Assembly (NCBI GenBank): GCA_036874045.1
Contig: CM072337.1
Span: 1,302,001 to 1,366,000, forward strand
Length of the DNA: 64,000 nt
DNA from: Cymodocea nodosa
Taxonomy: Eukaryota; Streptophyta; Magnoliopsida; Alismatales; Cymodoceaceae
Reading direction: 5' to 3'
Shown here: in pieces, positions 35,470 to 46,233 of the stretch
Layout of the letters: each line of letters starts with the position of its first letter
Position numbering within the stretch: position 1 is the stretch's first letter
Translations under genes and position numbers: made by a program
The notes under the pieces: generated by a model
What the model was told of the DNA's origin: nothing
Databases searched by the model: none
What the model saw: only the letters and a program-made list of their open reading frames with translations

Positions 35470-38290
35470 TAACATTTAGTATTTGTTAGAGTTATTTTAT
35501 GTATCAGAGTCTTGTTAGTTATCCAGGTTAGTGGATATTAATTTAGCATTAAGGTATCTAATATAAGGCATATATGTGTACGCTCATATCATTAGTGAAT
35601 TAATCACAATCAAATTTTCCACCTTCACAATGTTTATTATTGTATCTAAGTCGAATCATATCTTCAATCTTAGACAATTGCCAAATCTCAAAATCCATAT
35701 CATACTGCATCCAAATCCCAAAATTGTATGCTTCAGAGTCAGGAAGTAAATACCTGCCTAGCTTGCCTTCAACTACTTTGTGTCATCTACCTCACTTCAA
35801 AACCACTACTAACCTACCTCACATATGCTACCCCAACAAATTCCTGTCGTCATTGATCAAAGCCCAAAGATCTAGTTGTCCACCATTGTCTTTATCAAAC
35901 CCTATCTTCTACAAGAGAGGGGATTTCCAATTTCTTTAATGGGCTTGACACAAAAGACAAGAACCTATGATATTGAAATATTTCACCACATCCCCCATAC
36001 CCATATTTGTACGATACAATATGGGTATGGGTACAAAATATGCACCCATCTGTATTCTTAAGTGGGTAGTCTTTCCCCAATGTCTCCACATGGGAGGGAC
36101 ATGAAGACATAAAAAAGGGAATCCTATCAACTTGTTCCGACCTAGAATAATAAGCTTATGAGTTTGGTCTTACTTCACCATCGAGAAATGAAAGAAGACT
36201 TCCGTATCCAAGCTTAACTCAGATGTAGCTTGTTTCTTTTTTTTTTATATTGTGTAAATTGTAAACTGCTATAGTGTACAATTTCTCAACTTGTCAAATG
36301 CTTCCTCATGAATGCCTATAGTATATTTGTATTTACAACAATAACAATAACCACCATGTAAGGAAAAGTATATTTGTATCCCTTCAAGGATGTATTGTAG
36401 TTGTATACTTGTATCTTTCTCTACTCATACCCATTTCTGTGTCATTAAATTTGAAAATTGGACTTATCAATACTTGTACCGATACCAGGGCATCATAGAA
36501 GAGAATAATCCTTCTCATGTTGTTGATGGTCTAAGTTACGCAAATTGTTTTCCACCAAAGAACCCATAATAGGTGGAAGGTCCAAAATCTTCAATTGTCA
36601 CGTACTAGACCTTGGGAGAAAGGTTTTTTCTTGAGCAGACCCATAATTGTAGTTGTCAGCAATGAGAAAAGAATGTTGCTATGTAGAACTGTGTTAGAGT
36701 ACAAATATATTAAGCCCTTATTTTCCTCAACATAATTACATTGTAAAAGGAAAAAATTCAAAGGGAAATCCATTTTTAAATAGTTCTAGTCCCACCAACA
36801 TACCATAAGTAAAAATTAATGGCTAGCACCACTATAGAATAAATAAATTATTTCATTAATATTTTGAACCACGTCAAATTGTCACAGTAAACAAAATGAC
36901 CTAAAAAACAAACCTGGATGTTCTGAACCAATGGGATGATGCCAAGATGAATTTCCCCAAACCTGCATTGTTACTCATACGTAAAATCACTACCACACCA
37001 ATAAAATAGTGTATCAGACTTTGATCTTTTAATGTGCCTGAATTCATTTTAAGGTAAAAATGAAAATAAAATAAAATGCAAACCAATTTTATCTCTCTGT
37101 ATGGTCCATCCTATATGTATGAACAACTGATGAAAAAAGAACAGCCTTGTTAAAAAGCTATGATTCTACCAAAGCAACAGGAAGTATTAACTATAGCTGT
37201 GATGTGCCATATGTAAAAAATGTAAGAACATGAAATCTAAAATGGCAATACACCTCCATCTTTACACAAACAATTTTATTATTTTTCAGTACACTCGCTA
37301 GATGATCAGCAAAAATTGGGATGACAAAATCATCATTTTTGACTAGTTCCTAATGCTATGCCTAAAAAGGTGATAAAGTAATGTGCCAACCTCTCTTTGC
37401 CAGATAGAGTCGATATGATGCAAGTGACAGCATTGGCAATAAAGGAGCCAAAATGCATAACAAATTCTTAGCATCATATATCGATCTCATTGAAATTAAG
37501 GTCACTGAGTATGTTGGCATGTAGAAGTGCCACTTATTGCATGTTAATAGCAGAACTTTACGAGTTAGATTTTGTAAACCCAAGCATTAAACTCTAAATT
37601 TCCTACGAATGCAACATCCTGAAGCACAGGAAACCACTTGTGACAGCTTGAAAATTCGTAAAAACCAGCCCTAAAAGAAATCAGAATGATACAATCCAAA
37701 CATCGTATTTATTCTTTTTATACCAAACCAAACATTCAGAACGCAGTCCCTCGTCCCTGAAAACCAAATGATACAATCCAAGCCAAAGGCACGACCCTCC
37801 CACCCACTGATTTGGAAATTTCATAAGATAGGACTTTGAAGAAATCAGAATTTCACAAAAAATAGATCAAACTGCGCACCTGGTTTGACGCTGAAGGGTA
37901 ATTCTGATGTGGCAAGACAGGCACGTAGAACGGAGGCTGTGGAGGATGGGGGTATGGGGCGGGGTAAGGAGGAGGAGGAGGACCTCCGTGGCTGTAACCG
38001 GACGTTGAAGGAGGAAAGGGCGGGGCCGGGGGAGAAGGTCCCGGAGGGAGGGCTTGGGCTTGGTATTGGTACTGGGAGGGATCGGGCGGTGCTGGAGGCC
38101 ATGGTGGAGGGTGCCGGTGATGGTACGGCGGCTGCTGCTGTTGATGATGATGGTAGAGACGTGGATTAGGAGGATAATGTGAAGGATTGTAGTGAGGGTA
38201 TTGGGTCTGATAGGTGGCGGCGGCGGTAGGCGGAGGGTAACCCCACGGTGGTGGTGGAGCTCGAGCTTGCTCTGGTCGGCGGGCGTCCAT
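23921..38290 (-). CDS. Pro-rich / RS-domain nuclear protein, probable RNA-processing factor; unnamed; at least 12 exons
   Basis: Minus-strand exons: 38290-37880, 36962-36914, 33018-32576, 29902-29562, 29474-29271, 29192-28998, 27237-27163, 27090-27021, 26937-25794, 25723-25667, 24183-24112, 23963-23921, about 1,035 codons. Exon 1 (137 aa) is rich in Pro, Tyr, His and Gln. Exon 3 carries NNEEDWAARAREWAEAK; exon 6 carries VPNWLREELLKKK and an acidic DDDEDEE end. Exons 7-8 form a probable helix, QEIKRILTDILLKVTDDLF, then EDDDF. Exon 9 (381 aa) is rich in Lys, Arg, Glu, Asp and Ser. Exons 10-12 are RS-like (RSPSQSRRR, SRSPPAKHSQRRHSP, RRKPRSNSP) and stop at TAA. Low-complexity Pro-rich plus RS regions suggest a nuclear splicing or mRNA-processing role; that is inference. 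All phases match except exon 2 to exon 3, where the frame requires an unseen exon of 3n+1 bases between 33019 and 36913. Exon 10 seems to use a GC donor. I do not recognise the gene. Confidence 0.75.
25327..25463. repeat. Pair of diverged ~43-bp direct repeats
   Basis: GAATAAGTTCTTATCTAG at 25327 and GAATAAGTTTCTCTCTAG at 25422 both run on into AAAATCACTGAAAA and ACCATT. The spacer reads CTAAACCTTAAATCTTAAAC, loosely like decayed telomere-type sequence. Confidence 0.5.
27238..28997 (-). other. Intron between exons 6 and 7 of the RS-domain gene
   Basis: AT-rich, with one GC-richer stretch at about 28020-28660 containing open frames on the plus strand (118 codons at 27957-28313) that match nothing I know. 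No supported element. Confidence 0.45.
29903..32575 (-). other. Intron between exons 3 and 4 of the RS-domain gene
   Basis: AT-rich intron of 2.7 kb with a short LINE tail at about 30345-30455. Nothing else supported. Confidence 0.6.
30345..30455 (-). mobile_element. Very short RTE-clade LINE tail
   Basis: On the minus strand it contains RRRFIWPTSRSGIV, the last coding words of RTE LINEs (RIHVADPT-like), and ends before the GGTTCAAACTGTCTTG tail. Only about 100 bp survive. It lies in the intron, sense to the host gene. Confidence 0.5.
33661..33681. repeat. (GT)n microsatellite
   Basis: Ten uninterrupted GT units. A second dinucleotide run, (AC)n, lies at about 35439-35463 in the same intron. 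Confidence 0.95.
33714..34647. mobile_element. PIF/Harbinger-like TIR element, non-autonomous (934 bp)
   Basis: The left end GGACTTGTATACTTGGAAAG and the reversed right end GGTGGGGTTTGTGCACTAGG are imperfect inverted repeats, continuing as AGGAAAGGAAAGTCAAG against AAAGTGAAGGGAAGTAAAAG. TTA flanks both ends (33711-33713, 34648-34650). No transposase inside. It lies in the intron between exons 2 and 3 of the RS-domain gene. Confidence 0.5.
35439..35463. repeat. (AC)n microsatellite
   Basis: About twelve AC units starting after GTATGTAT and followed by ATATACATA. Confidence 0.9.
35994..36031. repeat. Perfect 14-bp-arm palindrome
   Basis: Arm CCCATACCCATATT (35994-36007) is the exact reverse complement of AATATGGGTATGGG (36018-36031), with a 10-base loop. 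The surroundings (about 35960-36495) resemble decayed LTR DNA. A stretch at about 36420-36495, ending in CAGGGCATCATAG, is related to 25085-25165, which ends in TAGGCATCATAAG. Confidence 0.85.
36963..37879 (-). other. First intron of the RS-domain gene
   Basis: About 0.9 kb between exon 1 (donor GTGCGC) and exon 2 (acceptor ATGCAG). AT-rich; nothing else seen. Confidence 0.6.
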
Positions 38291-38689
38291 CGCCTCCTTC
38301 GCCTCCTGCCTGCCCTCGGTTTTACGTACGATGTTTGTTTGTTTGTTTGTTTTTTTTAAATAAATAAAATATTACTAACAAAAAAAAAACTAAAGTATTC
38401 TTTTTTTTTTTCCTCACGTGCACTTCCGTACTCATCGTAGACTCTGCTCGTCTCTTTTTTTCTGACTTATTTTGTTTTCTTTTTTATAAATATCATAAAT
38501 TATATAATCTAGTTTAACATTATAAATTACATGGCTTATTTTTATTTATAACGTCGTAAATTATATAACTAGCTAATCATATCTTTCCTTTTTATATGAA
38601 TTACGTAAATAATATGTAAAGAAATTTTGATATTTTGTTTTAGACTCTAGCGGTAAAAAAAAACGTTAGTTAACATTCACAGTAAAAAT

Positions 38690-38850
38690 GACATTTTTGA
38701 ATATAAGTATTTATTTTATAAATTAGATATAGCAATTTAAAATTTACAATATTTTTAATGTAAATAGTTATTTCAAATGTAATTTTTAATATCAACAAAA
38801 TTTAAGTTAATATATTTAAACGAACACTTGCATCATTTTTAACTATAAAT
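38690..38850. mobile_element. Decayed copy of a stem-loop MITE
   Basis: The block TATTTCAAATGTAATTTTTA, then AATTTAAGTTAATATATTTAAA, corresponds to the right arm of the MITE at 45845-46026. The left arm is poorly kept. Confidence 0.35.
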
Positions 38851-40799
38851 GTGTATTTATCCATGATTTTTGGGTTTGTTTATAACCACTTATTGGTCTC
38901 GAGCTTTTTTTTTTTTTTTTTTTTACGGTTTATTCATGAAATAGTTGAGTGGTCTCCTAAACAAAAATATTTGAATGTAAATGGTAATGAAACTTTCGAA
39001 GATCAGACAACATTACATAATTTAGATAAAGCTTGCCAAACATCTTTACACGTAGACATAATGAATTACCCTTTCATTAGATAAACTTGAAATGCAATGT
39101 GTTCTGTGAATTTCAAATAAAAAATTTCAACAATTTAAGGGTACGAAGTAAAGAATGACACTAGTCAAGGTGATTGTAAATGTTTATTTTATGGTATAAA
39201 ATGCATAACTTAATAACATCAAATGATTATAATTTAAGCAACTTTAGATAAATATTGCATCTAGTCAATTTTGAATCATAACTGCTTAATATCATCAAGT
39301 CGTCTATCCTACAGTATGAAAATGAGCACTTACAACCTAATTTGATCTCTAATGAGAAACTTATGATGCCACAATTTATATCGAAACAACACAGATTTGA
39401 AACCCAAGCAAGCTCACTTCAGATCAATTGATTCAAACAGTTATAATTGAACTAATGAAGTGGAGCACTTATTTAAACCATGATCCAGTCACCGGAGATT
39501 AGTGTTCAAACCGTATAAATCACATTCAAGCTGGCTAGATTACTGGTTTGGTTTTTAAGACAAGCATCGAAAGGAAAGCACATGCATATGGATTCATCTC
39601 TTAAGAGGTAAATGCAAGGTGAATAATGCTAAAGAAGCTTTTACCATACACCACAAGTCATATAACTCTTATGGGTTCGAAAATTTATTTAACCCTGACA
39701 ACTTGTGAACAACAATAATGTAAATCATAATCTTATTATGTAAGATCGACCAGTAAGATGAAGAAATTTAAGCCTGCTTCAGCTCAGAAATGGAGAGCAG
39801 CAGCATTTCAACTTGAAAGTTATTTACTATTATTCTTCAACTGAAAAAAGTAATCTATTCAAGAGAAGAACGTCATCACTACCATTAATTAAGGTCATAA
39901 GGAGCAAATGATATCAATGGCGATTCAAGAAGAAAAATCCTAGTAGATAAACAAGCTAATGACACAAATTATATGCCATATTGCCATGGGTATAAACTAT
40001 ATATATAGCAAAAACACCAAGGACGATGCTGAAATGAACTTGCAATGTAGTGAAATAATTTATCAACCCTGAAAGCAAAGGTAGATTGGAAACAGTACAT
40101 TATAAAAAAGGCAATTGAAAACCGTACATCATCAAAAAAATTAGTTGAGAAAAACAACTTAGAAAGAAGAAGCGAAACATGATATAATTGAAAATTGGCA
40201 TGGAAGAAAAAAAAAAAGATGCAGGACTAACAACGAGCATACTTCCGGAGAAAACAAGGTAATGGACTTGCAGGAACGTTTTCACTGAAGATTTAACTTT
40301 TGTAAATGTCATGCCAATAAGAGTTCTGACATTTCAGTAGAACTTTTTCAGAAAATCAGCCAACACGAAATTGAAATTGAAATTGAAATTGAAATAAACT
40401 TGGTTTGGTGCATATGAAGAATTTTAATTTACTCTGAAAAGAAGGAATTGCATGCCAGACTACCAGTTGTAGTTTATTATAAATGTACTAGTTTAGAGAA
40501 ATAACAACAGCTCACCAGAGAAACAAGACTATAAAACCAATTTTGTTTGGCAATGACTATTTGAATTCGGGATGTGAACTGATTTACCATTTTTATTTCT
40601 AATTCAAGTGTTTTTTTTATGCTAGCGTATACAGATAAAATGATATATAAATAATATGTTTGGTAACAATTATTGAAAAATCCTATTGCGTTTCCATATT
40701 CTGGATCAAGTAATCATTATCAAACGCTGTTTAAGAAAATGCTTGATAATGATTATTTGATTCAGCAAATGAAAATGTATTGATAAATAACAATAATTT

Positions 40800-41050
40800 G
40801 AGGCATAATCCCACTGTGGTATTGGCTACATAAATCATTTTCTTTCAAATATTTCTACCTACTGTCAAATTTTCAATTAATTTACATAAATTTAATTTTT
40901 TTTCTTCAATTTATAATCCAGTAGTTTTAAGTCTACCTCTACTTCTTTAAATTTGTTCTACATTAATTAAATCTCCTCTCCTAACCAGTTCATTCCTTGG
41001 TCACCTAAGAATATGATCAAATCATCTAAATCGATTTTCTCTTATCTTCA
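40800..41050 (-). mobile_element. RTE-clade LINE tail
   Basis: The minus-strand reading gives RSRGRLKTTGL and then KKLNLCKLIENLTVG, preceded by DDLIIFLGDQGMN-like sequence in another frame. The layout is the same as the tail at 4100-4470. It is broken by stops and shifts. Confidence 0.65.
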
Positions 41051-41652
41051 ATAAGTCAACTTGTACTTTATTCCTAATAAGTAAATTGATATTTTTCAAA
41101 AACTTGAATCAATCATGTATTTTATGCTTAGTTTAATTTCATATGTTGGCTTAGAAAACACAACCACCCTTTGAACTAAAAATACTAACAAAACTCTCTT
41201 AAGTTCTGCATCCTTTTTGAAAACCTCAGCTTATTTTCTTTCATACAATAGATGAAAATAGTGATTTACCGCACAGACCCTAAATGGAATTGTGGAACAT
41301 GAAGAAAAAACTGACCACAACTTATTCATGGATTGCGAATTCAAGATGCAAGATTGGATGACAAACAGTTGAATAACAAAATCAAAGGTATTAGACATGC
41401 AAGGAAGAAAATTCATGGACAGAACACAGATTAAATTCGCTAGTAGAGCATCATCCACTGGTTTTGAGACACCATCTAATTCTAAAGCAACAGGAGAATG
41501 GCCAAACCTATGACAAAAACGCAAAAGATTAAAGCTTGAAAGTATAAGACAAATGTCCTGGATTGCTTGACCACCAACATCGAAAGGTACAAGAGATAAA
41601 CGGATTTAAGATTCTCACTTTTGGATGACACACCAGAAGAAAGCAGCAGCAA

Positions 41653-43089
41653 TCACTCGACGATGGATTGGATGACACCGGCGCCGACCGTCCTCCCACC
41701 CTCTCTGATGGCGAACCTCATGCCCTGCTCACAAGCAACAGGCACGATGAGCTCCACAACCATCTTCACACGGTCGCCGGGCATGACCATCTTCGTCTCC
41801 TCGTCCTTGTCGCTCATAATCTGGGTCACCTTCCCTGTAACGTCTGTGGTCCTCATGTAGAACTGGGGCCTGTACCCAGCAAAGAAGGGGGAGTGCCTCC
41901 CACCTTCTTCCTTCTTAAGAACGTACACGATTGCCACGAACTTGGTGTGGGGGGTGATGCTTCCAGGCTTGGCGAGCACCATTCCTCTCTGGATGTCTAT
42001 CTTTTGAATTCCCCTGAGTAAGAGTCCCACATTATCTCCGGCAAGCGCCTCGTCGAGGATCTTCTGGAACATCTCCACCCCGGTGACCGTGGTGCTCCTC
42101 GTCTCCCGGAGACCCACGATGTCAACGGTCTCCCCGACCTTGACCGTGCCTCTCTCGACCCTCCCGGTGGCCACGGTACCTCGTCCGGTGATCGAAAAGA
42201 CGTCTTCAATGGCGAGGAGGAACGGCAACTCGGTCTGGCGCTGAGGAATCGGTATGTAGTCGTCGACAGCATCCATAAGCTCGTAAATCTTATCGACCCA
42301 CTTGTCGTCACCACGTTTCATGTTGGGATTCGCCAACAACGCCTCGAGAGCAAGCAGCGCCGAGCCAGATACGATGGGCACGTCGTCTCCGGGGAACTCA
42401 TACGACGACAAGAGCTCGCGAACCTCCAGCTCGACGAGCTGGAGCAGCTCCTCGTCGTCAACCTGGTCTTGCTTGTTGAGAAAGACCACCATGTTTGGCA
42501 CCCCCACCTGCTTGGCCAGCAAAATGTGCTCCTTCGTCTGCGGCATCGGCCCATCTGCGCCGGAGCAAACCAGGATCGCTCCGTCCATCTGGGCCGCACC
42601 CGTAATCATGTTCTTGACATAATCAGCGTGTCCAGGACAGTCGACGTGCGCGTAGTGACGGTTTTCCGTCTCGTACTCGACGGTGGCAGTGTTGATGGTG
42701 ATACCACGGGCCCGCTCCTCGGGGGCGGCGTCGATCTCGTCATACTTCTTGGGAGCGCTACCACCGGTGGAGGCGAGGGCCATGGTGAGGGCGGCCGTGA
42801 GAGTGGTCTTGCCATGGTCGACGTGTCCGATGGTGCCGATGTTGACGTGGGGCTTCTTCCGCTCGAATTTTCCCCTGGCCGCACGGATTACGGGGAAGGA
42901 GCGGTGGGAGGTGGTAGGAACGAGGTGGCGGCGGCAGGGGTTACGGGAGAAGGACGAAGAGGACGAAGAGGAGGAGGAGAGGGTGGTGGAGAAAGACAGC
43001 GCCCGGACTACGAAAGAAGATTTGGGGACGGAGGAGGAAGACGGGATTATTACGGCGGCGGCCGATGGAGCGGTGGCGGTGGTGGCCAT
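41653..43089 (-). CDS. TUFA: Elongation factor Tu, chloroplastic (nuclear-encoded), intronless
   Basis: 478 aa from the ATG at 43089 to TGA at 41655-41653. The frame continues upstream to a TTG at 43158 but there is no earlier ATG, and [12 protein letters not shown] is a typical plastid-targeting start. Residues 1-73 form a Ser/Thr/Ala-rich, basic transit peptide. Mature EF-Tu begins near [15 protein letters not shown] (74 on). GTPase motifs: GHVDHGKT (88-95), GITIN (129-133), DCPGH (150-154), NKQD (205-208) and SGSA (241-244). Domains 2 and 3 follow and end [10 protein letters not shown]. Length and motifs are normal for plant tufA products, which deliver aminoacyl-tRNA to the plastid ribosome. 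Lack of introns also fits plant tufA. The codons are strongly GC-rich, unlike the flanks, and this explains the long shadow frames on the other strand. Confidence 0.97.
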   Translation of the reverse strand: MATTATAPSAAAVIIPSSSSVPKSSFVVRALSFSTTLSSSSSSSSSFSRNPCRRHLVPTTSHRSFPVIRAARGKFERKKPHVNIGTIGHVDHGKTTLTAALTMALASTGGSAPKKYDEIDAAPEERARGITINTATVEYETENRHYAHVDCPGHADYVKNMITGAAQMDGAILVCSGADGPMPQTKEHILLAKQVGVPNMVVFLNKQDQVDDEELLQLVELEVRELLSSYEFPGDDVPIVSGSALLALEALLANPNMKRGDDKWVDKIYELMDAVDDYIPIPQRQTELPFLLAIEDVFSITGRGTVATGRVERGTVKVGETVDIVGLRETRSTTVTGVEMFQKILDEALAGDNVGLLLRGIQKIDIQRGMVLAKPGSITPHTKFVAIVYVLKKEEGGRHSPFFAGYRPQFYMRTTDVTGKVTQIMSDKDEETKMVMPGDRVKMVVELIVPVACEQGMRFAIREGGRTVGAGVIQSIVE

Positions 43090-43180
43090 TGGAAGCAGCG
43101 GAGGAGGAGCGAAGCGGAAGGGCTTATCCACTACAGGGGATTGGGTACCGAAGGACAAGGTTGGGTTGGGGTGGCGCTGC

Positions 43181-43197
43181 CTTTTTATTTTATAAAG
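43181..43197 (-). promoter_or_regulatory. Probable TATA box of the EF-Tu gene
   Basis: On the minus strand the sequence is CTTTATAAAATAAAAAG, about 95 bases upstream of the ATG at 43089, with a GC-rich leader between. Transcription would start at about 43155, leaving a leader of some 65 nt. This is inferred from spacing only. Confidence 0.45.
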
Positions 43198-43557
43198 GAT
43201 TTTATTCTTTATATCTTCTTATATATCTTCAATAATTATGTGTGTACCTTTTCAAACCACATATTCACCGTAAGGCCATACATACCAAGGGAGACAACAG
43301 ACCACTTAATCTATATTCACCATAGCATTAGGCATGATCCATCATCTATAGCGTATTTATGTTGCACTAACTAACGATATAATCTTTTTACAATTCAGTA
43401 TGCTTATTTTAAAAAAATATACTTGTATTATGTCAACCTATATGTTCATGCTAACAATAACTAACTGTATGATCTATTTGCAGTTAATAATAGTCAAAAA
43501 AAAATCATGTCAACTTAATCAATTAATGACACTTTACAATTATGTTTAGTTAAGTTA

Positions 43558-44216
43558 GGAGGTGTTTGTGTAAAAAAAAAATGATATAAATAAAATGACG
43601 AAACATCATAGAAAATAATGAAAAGAAAAAATGACATAAATTAATAAAAAAATCAATAGAAAATTAAGATATTTATGCACAAAATAGAAAATGATGAAAT
43701 TTAAAATATATGTATTTGTACATAAAATAGAAAATGACGAAAAATTATAAATTATAAAATATATATGTTTATTTACTAAATAAAATATTAAAATTAATAA
43801 ATTAAATATTTTTTATATTTATCTATGAAATAGAAAATAACAAAATTTATTATAGATAATATAAGATAAAGTCATTTATAATAATTGTTACAATATAAAA
43901 TATATTTTACACATCTTTATTATTCCACGTATCTCTAGTAATATCAATTTTCATTTATTAAATATATAAATAATTTATATATTAAAATTACGTATTATTA
44001 ATATATTTTATAATAATTTATATTTTCTTTTTCTTTATTTTTCATCAATTTCAAAAGGTTAAAAAATAAAAGAAAAATTTTCTTATATATCAAGAAAAAA
44101 TGATAAAAAATGACAAAAAATTATTTAATATACAAACAACTAAAAAATAACAAAAAAATTTTCACCATTTTTATTTTCAATGTTTTCTGCTATTTGTCAG
44201 GTACACAAATACCCCG
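43558..44216. mobile_element. PIF/Harbinger-like TIR element, non-autonomous (659 bp)
   Basis: The left end GGAGGTGTTTGTGTA and the reversed right end CGGGGTATTTGTGTA match at 11 of 15 positions. TTA flanks both sides (43555-43557, 44217-44219). The interior is very AT-rich with repeated GAAAATGA/ACAAAAT blocks and no coding capacity. It shares the TTTGTGTA/TTTGTGCA TIR core with the elements at 8610 and 33714. Confidence 0.55.
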
Positions 44217-44450
44217 TTAATATATACAGTGAGAAGTGAAAGAAATTAATGAAAGAAAAGCAAAGAAAGCGAAGGAAACCTGCGCTCGAGCTGTGCGCCC
44301 TTTCTTCCCGATTTCTTCCCATTCTTCTAGCCAGATCGACCAATTTCCCCTATGAAGTTGGAAACCCGCAAAGCTGAGCACTGTCAGTTCTTCTTCGTAG
44401 TTCTTCGACATAGTCGACAAAAGCCAATAAGCTCATTAAACGAAACCAGT
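44217..44450. other. GC-richer island, possible orphan first exon (strand uncertain)
   Basis: A ~200-bp GC-richer stretch sits directly beside the TIR element. On the plus strand an ATG at 44352 reads MKLETRKAEHCQFFFVVLRH to a possible GTAAGC donor near 44450. On the minus strand an ATG at about 44408 reads MSKNYEEELTVLSFAGFQLH to a possible GTTTCC donor near 44280. I recognise neither peptide and find no partner exon, so it may be a UTR exon or gene remnant. Confidence 0.25.
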
Positions 44451-45844
44451 AAGCTCGCTTCCTCTTTTTGCATCCCCCGTTTTTGTTTTTTGACTTATGA
44501 TGTTGATTAGCCTTGCTTAATTTTTTTAATGATATCCTGCAAAAGAAAATTTTCTTACGGTGTTCATTAATCTTGCACCTTTTTTTTGTTTGTAATGTTA
44601 CATCTCACATTAATGGTGTTCATTAATCTCCATGAAGCCATAAAAAACCTTCATTTGTATTCGTTATCAATGAGTGTTTTTTTATGTATTATCATTCCTC
44701 TCTCAAAGGTATGATATAAAGAATTGAGAGATGGAATTTCTGAAGTATTGATTGTAACAAAAATGAAGTACTGCCACATGGGTCTACTATTTTTAATAAG
44801 TATTGGAGAAGCATCCTAGCACAGCATGTTTAACATCAGCATTGCATACTCCATGTATTTACTTACACCTATGTCTTTTCTTCTCGAGAATTTGGCGAGA
44901 AAAGTAACCTGGATTTAAAATCCAACAACATCAATCACAATCAAAAAGGAAAAAAATCTTGGCTGTGTACGATATTCATGGTATGGAGATCTGAACCATC
45001 TGTTTCTTTCGTACAGGAAAAAGAACTTCATGGACAATCTTAAAAAATATTTCCTGTTATGAATTTTCAAAGAAGATTGAAAGAGTTACGACCATAAGTG
45101 TGTGTGTGTGCATGAAGTCCATCCACACAAGACCAACTAGAGAAGACCACATCTGAACCTCTAGGAACCATGATTACTTCCCATGGCCCATATTTGTTAG
45201 AAGAAGTTATTTATTATTTAGATCACCATGGCATCCTTGTAACATTTTGATGATATACTTGTCAAACCTTATTTCCTTCCTTAAAACAATTTCTATTAGA
45301 GTCATTGGAGAAGGAAATGACTTCTCTTATTTCTTTCTTTTTTAAAATAGTTCTACCAATCTGTCATTGGCTGACAACATGGAATTCTGAGTTTTTAGAG
45401 CTACCAGAAGCTAATGCTTAGAATCTATTTGGAAGTGATTTCAGATGTACCTCTCTAGTCATTATTCTCATCTATTCTCAAACTCCTATCCCTCTCTTTT
45501 CTAGGATTGAGTTTTGAGCAGTTGCCCCCAAGCTTCGTCTCCTTAAAAGGAGTAGAATGTAAGAAACCAATAGCACAATATGACATGCTCCCCCAATACT
45601 AGATGTAATGATGGGATTTGTGTTACAAGCTAAAAAATCTCTGGACAACATGAATGTTGTTCCAATTCCTGTATTCATCCTCCTTAAGAGTTGAGCTCAT
45701 GTTTGATCATTGCCCAACTTCTTTATCAGTCTGTCTGATCTTTCCATGGTATTACTGTACATGTGATAGAAGTACATGTGATACTGTTTGGTTGGCATTG
45801 CACAAGGTGATGTTTCTTTTTGATATATTTTTTACCTGAATTTG

Positions 45845-46026
45845 AATCTACTAATCCTATGATTTAAATACATTAACTTAAATCTATATCAACAGTGAAA
45901 ATTGTATTTAAAACAAATGTTTATAAGAGAGAGGTATTTATTTGTTTCATATGTAATTTTTACCATTGATAAATTTTAAGTTGATATATGTAAATCATAG
46001 GACGAGTACTTATAATGTTTTTTGTT
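45845..46026. mobile_element. Stem-loop MITE with ~75-bp inverted arms
   Basis: The left arm, starting CCTATGATTTAAATACATTA, is largely the reverse complement of the right arm, which reads CCTATGATTTACATATATCA from the other strand. Both arms continue through AACTTAAA, CAA.GGT/GT.AAAAATT and AAACAAAT blocks. The whole 180 bp could fold into one hairpin. Decayed relatives are at about 1990-2190 and 38690-38850. Superfamily is unknown. Confidence 0.6.
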
Positions 46027-46177
46027 ATGAGTGTCTATGACATGGATACTCTGGCCAAGTGATTAAAGTTTGGTCCAGTAATGAACACCTCATTGTTCTG
46101 ATCTCTTTCACTCATGATATGAGTTTTTGAAATTAAATGCCTTTTCTTGGTTAATAAGATACAAAAGATGGATCTTT

Positions 46178-46233
46178 TAGTAAAATAATGCCATGCTTCT
46201 ATCTCTAGTAAAATAATGCCATGCTTCTATCTC
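46178..46233. repeat. 28-bp tandem duplication
   Basis: TAGTAAAATAATGCCATGCT begins at 46178 and at 46206; the two units look identical. Confidence 0.9.

Larger units (their letters stand above)
38291..41652. other. Intergenic DNA between the RS-domain gene and EF-Tu
   Basis: The first ~150 bases are the probable promoter/leader of the RS-domain gene. The rest is AT-rich, with a decayed MITE (about 38690-38850), a GAAATT hexamer array (40367-40395) and a LINE tail (about 40800-41050). The last ~60 bases should be EF-Tu 3' UTR. No gene seen. Confidence 0.6.

Noticed and set aside
41653-43089. EF-Tu considered as a recent chloroplast-DNA insertion
   Set aside because: It has a plastid transit peptide and GC-rich nuclear-type codons, as expected of the long-established nuclear tufA of flowering plants.
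43090-43158. N-terminal extension of EF-Tu by 23 residues
   Set aside because: The frame is open but starts at TTG, not ATG. The ATG at 43089 gives a normal transit peptide and lies downstream of a plausible TATA box.
42469-43374. Long plus-strand open frames (301 and 170 codons) opposite EF-Tu
   Set aside because: They are antisense shadows produced by the GC-rich codon use of the EF-Tu gene; their peptides are low-complexity and match no family.
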